From Ascidia mentula (taxonomy: Eukaryota; Chordata; Ascidiacea; Phlebobranchia; Ascidiidae): DNA of 64,000 nt. Within the stretch, counting starts at the first letter, position 1, and every line of letters begins with the position of its first letter. Both the position numbers and the translations under genes were made by a program. The notes below the pieces were generated by a model. It was not told the origin of the DNA. It made no database searches and saw only the letters and a list, made by a program, of their open reading frames with translations. The stretch lies in assembly GCA_947561715.1 (NCBI GenBank), contig OX387197.1, positions 2,113,001-2,177,000 on the forward strand, given 5' to 3'. Shown piece by piece: positions 58,865-64,000 of the stretch.

Positions 58865-61678
58865 GATGTGTTTTTTTTGCAGTCGACAAACCGACGTCAA
58901 TGTTCGGTTTTTCACTCCGCGACTTGTAACATGTCTGTTGCAACTTTTTTCCTTTTTTAGATAAACGTGCAACCACGAAATATATGTTGAGTGAGTTGGA
59001 TTATTTGTTGTTGAAAATGGGCTTAACTGTTTTGCCGTGGAACAAAATTTATGTAATTGTTCCGTTGTGAAATCTTTTATGGCAGCGTACTGCAAAATTA
59101 GCCCGCGATCTAATTTTCGTTGGCCAGCAATTGTAGTGCGGACAGCAACACATAAGTTTGTAAATATATCTTTGTTCTGTATGTAAAGGCATTGTTTTTT
59201 ACAAAGAGCTATTTTAAAGCGGTTGAAGCCTTATTCAGCAAGTTGTGCGGTATAGGAAGAGCAAGCAACACAAGACACGTTTAATAAAGCGGATACCACA
59301 GCATTAGTAACAGGCAATGCACAGGCGAACAGTGCGGTCGCCACAATTCACCATTAAATCTATTTTTTTGGTTGTCCATCTTGGTAATGTCGCGGTGGCC
59401 TCGAACCCAGAAGTATCGCCCGCATAAAGAAGTCCCTCGACACAAGCATGGGCATCTGTTGCCATGACTGGTTGGTGACGGCGGAACTACCGATGGTCGT
59501 TAATTAGTGAATTATCTTTCTTGCAAGTGAATCGTCGGAAAGTACTGGATTTACTGGGTCCAAGAAATAGGTGGTATTAAATAATTGTAATGACGGATAT
59601 TTTGATAACTGCAACTACCTCTATTGTGCAACATGGGAATAAGTCTAATGGGTGTTCCAACAGTTATCCATTATGATCATGCGTGTCGAGCGTTAAACAC
59701 TTTTCGCTTTTTTCAAGTACTGTTTTCTTGAACTGTGGATAAAAATTTGTGCGTCGTCCTTGTTAGTGGGGTTGATTTGCTGAATGAAAACAAACTCTTA
59801 CCTCGCGTACGAACAACTCTTACAAAAACATCGGTGATATACTACAAGATAAATGTAAATGCAGTCTTCCCGTTGGAAGGGAATATTACCGGCCGGATTT
59901 GCTCTGCAATAGTTAAATAATCAGCTAAAAGCAATCTTTAACGTGGCGTATCAGTATCGTCAAATTAACTGAAAAATGAAAATATAACTTACGCTTGATT
60001 GTTGGAAACGAAATTCCACGGCTTTTACGAAACATCCACATTCGCAGCGGCTCTATGGTAGTCGTTTTGCTTGTACTAAAACCAACAACGAACTTGTTTG
60101 TTGGCAATCTTGACTTGGCATATGAAATAGTCGCCTGGCAATTTGTTCGCTTGTTCACTAGTTTTTCTTGACCATCAAATGAAACAGCGTCCCGTTGTAT
60201 CGCGGTGTTGTGAGTTCAAACCTCACCGAGAGCGAGTGTTTTCGTGTCCCATACACAGACTTTTGTCCTGGGGAAAAATGCCTTTGATCCCACTTGGCAG
60301 CAATGATATTATATTTCACAATACTAAGGTTGAGTGAGATCGCCAATTAAAAGCCTTCGCCCTGCGTATTCTTCCCTTATTAGAAGAAACGCCCTGATTT
60401 GCAGCCACACTGCTTACGACTTTTGTTATTCCGCTAGATGTCAGGCGTGTATTTATAAACGGTTCGTGCTGGGTCTGAACCCATGCGAGTATGGACAACT
60501 CGTGCGCGTAATAACGTGGACTTTATTTTCGTTCATCTTGCTATGAGTTGGGAGTGGTTACGGAAGCAAACCCCAAAGTCACAAATAATACAAAGTCAAT
60601 GACTGTCAAAGTGAGGTTACATCAATATAATATTTCAATTGTGAACAAGGTGTACGCCACTACCAGACTGCTTTCACCATAGATTTAATGGGCTGCATGA
60701 TTCTATAATTTGTAATTTCTAGTTCTGTAACCTAAAGTTAAACCCAGTCATCGCACGCAGTGACAAAATTAGAAAATATCGAAAGATGGCCGTCGTGTTT
60801 TAAAATTTAAACTTTTATTTCTCAAACACTGAGCAAAGCAAGAGTAACTTATGAGAGCGGGAGTCCGCAACATAGTTTTGCTCCACCAGCAAAATTCGAT
60901 TCAACGTCCCGCGACGAGCATACGAACCATATGATGGGTTTATTTGAGGCATTTCCCTTGGTCGATGAAAAACATTGTGGAAACTTCCGGATACATCAAG
61001 TTTTAGACAAATACTACGGTATATTTCTCTTGTATGCAAATACAATGCGATTCAAACGGTAGATCACGTGACATAGCTATAACACAACGTGGAAGAGGAA
61101 AAAGGAAATGTTACGCAATTACAACTCAAAATTGCCTTAATCCGTCACATTATCGAGGATTTCGGAGGAATGCGCACGAAAAAAACAAAAATACAACAAA
61201 CCAAACATTTTTTCGAGTTTTGTTTTTCTCTTGTCCACTTGAATCAACCGAGGACAAAACATTCGAATTGCCGTTCTGGTACTCGAGTTGTACATTCTAA
61301 GATCGTTGGTTTTTTAAGAATTTAGTCGCAGTGATAATTTGTACGATAATTTTTGTGAAGTCATTTTTAGGTTTAATAGTTTTGTAGATATGATTATAAT
61401 CAACGGCTTTGTAATCATTCACGCATGAACAGATTCTGTTACCTTGGGTACCGATGCAGCGGACTGTGACGACGTTAAACAAACTATACGAGTTCTGTGC
61501 AAATAGGTTATAATTTAATTTGTTTTTGTCGACTTCAAAAAGTTTGAAGTTAGGTTGGATGATTTTAATAAATAAATATAACCTAATTTGTGTCCAGGAC
61601 TAACAATTACAATGTAGGAAATTCATTTGCTTGAAGAACAATTATTATAAGAACAATTATATTATTTAAAACTAAACA
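58865..61678. other. Intergenic DNA before kinase-Kelch copy E
   Basis: No supported gene. A tRNA box-B-like sequence (GTGAGTTCAAACCTCAC) lies at about 60208-60224 without a matching box A. Open frames such as 59735-59920 and 61034-61325 lack recognisable domains. The last part (61600-61678) is AT-rich and leads into the start codon of copy E. Confidence 0.4.
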
Positions 61679-64000
61679 ATGGCTTTTGCCTCGTTTGGTA
61701 ATGAACAAGAAGCACTTGATATTGTAAGTATATCACAATTTTGTGCGTTGAATGCATTTTAACAAAATCATGTGGTAATTTAAAGTAATATTTATTTTCA
61801 GCTGAGGGAATTCAAAGCAGAAAACATCAAGTGTGACGTCAAACTGTGTAAAGTCGGTCAAGGTAGTTTTGGTGAAGTCTTGCTTGGAAAACATGAAAAA
61901 GTTGGATTTCTTGCTGTGAAGTGTTTAAAATTCATTGGTGGAGAACATGAACAACATCAGTTTGAAAAAATGTAAGATTGGGGTTTCATACCTTTGCCAA
62001 TATTTTTAATGGCAGCATGTCATTATTCAACTTTATTTGAAAAATTTAAAGATGTTTCAAACACAAGTAAGTTCATCATTAGTGCAATTGTTAAATGACT
62101 GAGGTGATTGCACCAGCTGCGCCAACATGAAGACAGAAGCATAGTTAACTGGTAAACACCACATATTCTACACAGATCTAAAGTAAAAACCAAACTATTA
62201 ATTCGAAAAAGGCCTTATCCAACATTACAGACCATTACTTAATATCGGTGATCACTCCATGCTGTTTTACCTGTACATTTACCACATAGTTGTGCACTTC
62301 AGTTTGACAAAATATCACTGCCTTGCAAATTCTCATGCTGTCATCATTATTATGATTTTGTTTTCTTTCTCATCTTTTCATCCATCTTCCTATTGGTGAG
62401 CACAGCCAGTGCAGACAGTCTCAGTCATTTAATAGTTGCACCGATGATGAACGCAGTTGTGTTTGTTAAAACGTTTGCTTATTGTGACATTTAACAGCAT
62501 CTTATTCAAAGTGGAAAGCTATATGCACATAATCATGTATAATTTCTTGCAGATTCAGACGTGAATATAAGAATTTACTGCGATCTCATCACGACAACAT
62601 ATCAACTGTTCATGGATACACCAAGTGGCCAGGAGCAATCGGGATTGTAATGCAATTCTATGGAGGTGGAAGTTTGAGAATTCTACTCCTGGATGAAGAT
62701 ATTGAACTGGGCCCTGGTTTGATTCTTCGCATGGCAACTGAAATAGCATCAGGAGTTGCCTACATTCACAACTGTGGAATCAACAAGCGATTGCTTCACT
62801 TAGATTTGAAGCCAGAAAATATTTTCATGACACCTGACTTGCATTGCATAATTGGTGATTTTGGATGTTCCCGATTGGTCCAACTGACATCAGGATCAAC
62901 AACTCAACTTCCCGGTCAATCAAAATCACAGGGGTTGACACTTTACTATGCAGCACCAGAAAGGATTCTTCAAGATGCAAGACCTAAAAAAGAACAGGAT
63001 GCCTACAGCTGCAGTATCATCTATTTTGAGATGTTAAGTCGTGAACAACCATACCAGTCAGAACAAGGATTCTGGAACAAAATTAGGCAGGGTCAACGAC
63101 CGGACTGTGAAGCAATACAAAGCCTAAGAGAGCAAAGCAATGCAAACAACAGAGAAATAGTTGATGTGATGGAAAGTACGATGATCAGATGTTGGGATCA
63201 AGATCCCAATCAACGACCAGACATGGTTGACATTCGGGATGAATTCCAACAACTTCTTTCCAAACAAGATCCCACAGTAATTTTGCTGCAAGTAGCAAAT
63301 GCTGCAAGGAACATGCATATTGTGGATCCAACAGCAACCCACAATCCAACTGTTTCACTCAGCCAGTTTTCAACACAGACATGGAAGTTTCATGGTAAGT
63401 TTTACATGATTTATTTTTTTCAGACTATTTTGTGGAATGGTGCAACTTTTTTGCTTTATAATTTTGCAATTTTACTGTAAAATAATTTTTTTGTAGATAT
63501 TGGTCCAGTAATTGATCCTCTATTTGGGGCAAACATTCAACCAAGAGATCGAACACAACAACCTTCACAAAGACAAGGCAAGTATTATTATTTGTTATGT
63601 CAGTGGTATCTGACCCAAGAGTTTCCGCAATAGTTAACTTCATTGCCTTGTTCATATGATTGTTGGAATTAGCAACTGATTTTCATTGTGTTTAAAGAAC
63701 ATAACTAAATTAATCGGTATATGGCAAAATATTAAGTTTGACACACAAGCCCCTTAACTAAAAATTTTCCGCACCCAAATGTCTGACCTTTTTTGTCATT
63801 GTCCCAAAGTGTTGAATTAAATATAATGCAACCATGCCTGCAAACGAACACCTTGGATTGCAAGTTTTGTTAAATTTCTGACAGAAATACTGCCCCAAAA
63901 AAACCTTGATGTAAATTAGGCAACACACAAGCCCCTTAACTAAAATGTTCCGCACCCCATTGTTTGGCCTTACTGATGTAAATTAGACATAATTCATTTT
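61679..64000 (+). CDS. Kinase-Kelch fusion gene, copy E (5' part, runs off the window)
   Basis: Exons seen: 61679-61723, 61802-61971, 62553-63394, 63497-63577. Exon lengths (45, 170, 842, 81) are identical to copies B and C, and the frame is open. Kinase signs: GQGSFGEV loop, AVKCLK lysine, HLDLKPEN, GDFGCSRL, AAPERIL. Intron 2 is larger than in the sisters (581 nt) because of extra sequence around 61990-62520. The donor after exon 4 is GC (GCAAGT). In the last 260 bp, CACAAGCCCCTTAACTAAAA occurs twice (63743 and 63927), an internal intron duplication. Further linker and Kelch exons are expected beyond 64000. Confidence 0.82.

Noticed and set aside
60205..60230. tRNA B-box-like GTGAGTTCAAACCTCAC
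   Set aside because: No box A or cloverleaf upstream; probably a fragment of the tRNA-like repeat family.

Overview
The window looks like nuclear DNA of an invertebrate animal. It is AT-rich, with short introns, multi-exon genes and many small DNA transposons. An ascidian tunicate of the Ciona type is my best guess, but nothing in the sequence proves it. No rRNA, functional tRNA, CRISPR or bacterial operon structure is seen.

Two things dominate. The first (3572-17055) is a 13,484-bp DNA transposon that looks intact. It has inverted repeats of about 2.8-3.0 kb, an 8-bp target duplication, and one 1945-codon reading frame. That frame joins a PHD finger, a zinc-knuckle region and DDE-type transposase core, a Ulp1-like cysteine protease and a USP-type ubiquitin protease. 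Each inverted repeat is mostly a satellite array of 188/232-bp units. A related unoccupied site at 57072-57079 confirms the insertion boundaries.

The second is a duplicated gene family encoding a kinase joined through a Pro/Gln-rich linker to a six-blade Kelch propeller. Two copies splice to complete open frames in my exon models: 20468-26805 (801 codons plus stop) and 32644-38971 (797 codons plus stop). A third starts at 61679 and runs off the right edge. The tail of another is at 114-222. One copy is rearranged: a broken kinase half on the minus strand (50108-51092) lies next to an open Kelch half on the plus strand (51283-54068). Relics lie at 42768-43205 and 58750-58864. About 2-3 kb of 3' flank was duplicated with the genes. 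By flank structure the copies fall into two pairs: 223-3563 with 54069-57240, and 26806-28927 with 38972-41400.

Two other genes lie between family members: a secreted-type gene with two GCWxDT domains and an internal stop (30298-31546), and an unrecognised four-exon gene with one predicted membrane segment (48379-49944). Small mobile elements lie at 23726-24109, 28928-29316, 34476-34713, 39254-40083, 46982-47386 and 58249-58593; several are dated by empty sites in paralogous copies. All exon structures were read by eye from splice signals, frame and paralogue comparison, with no transcript data.
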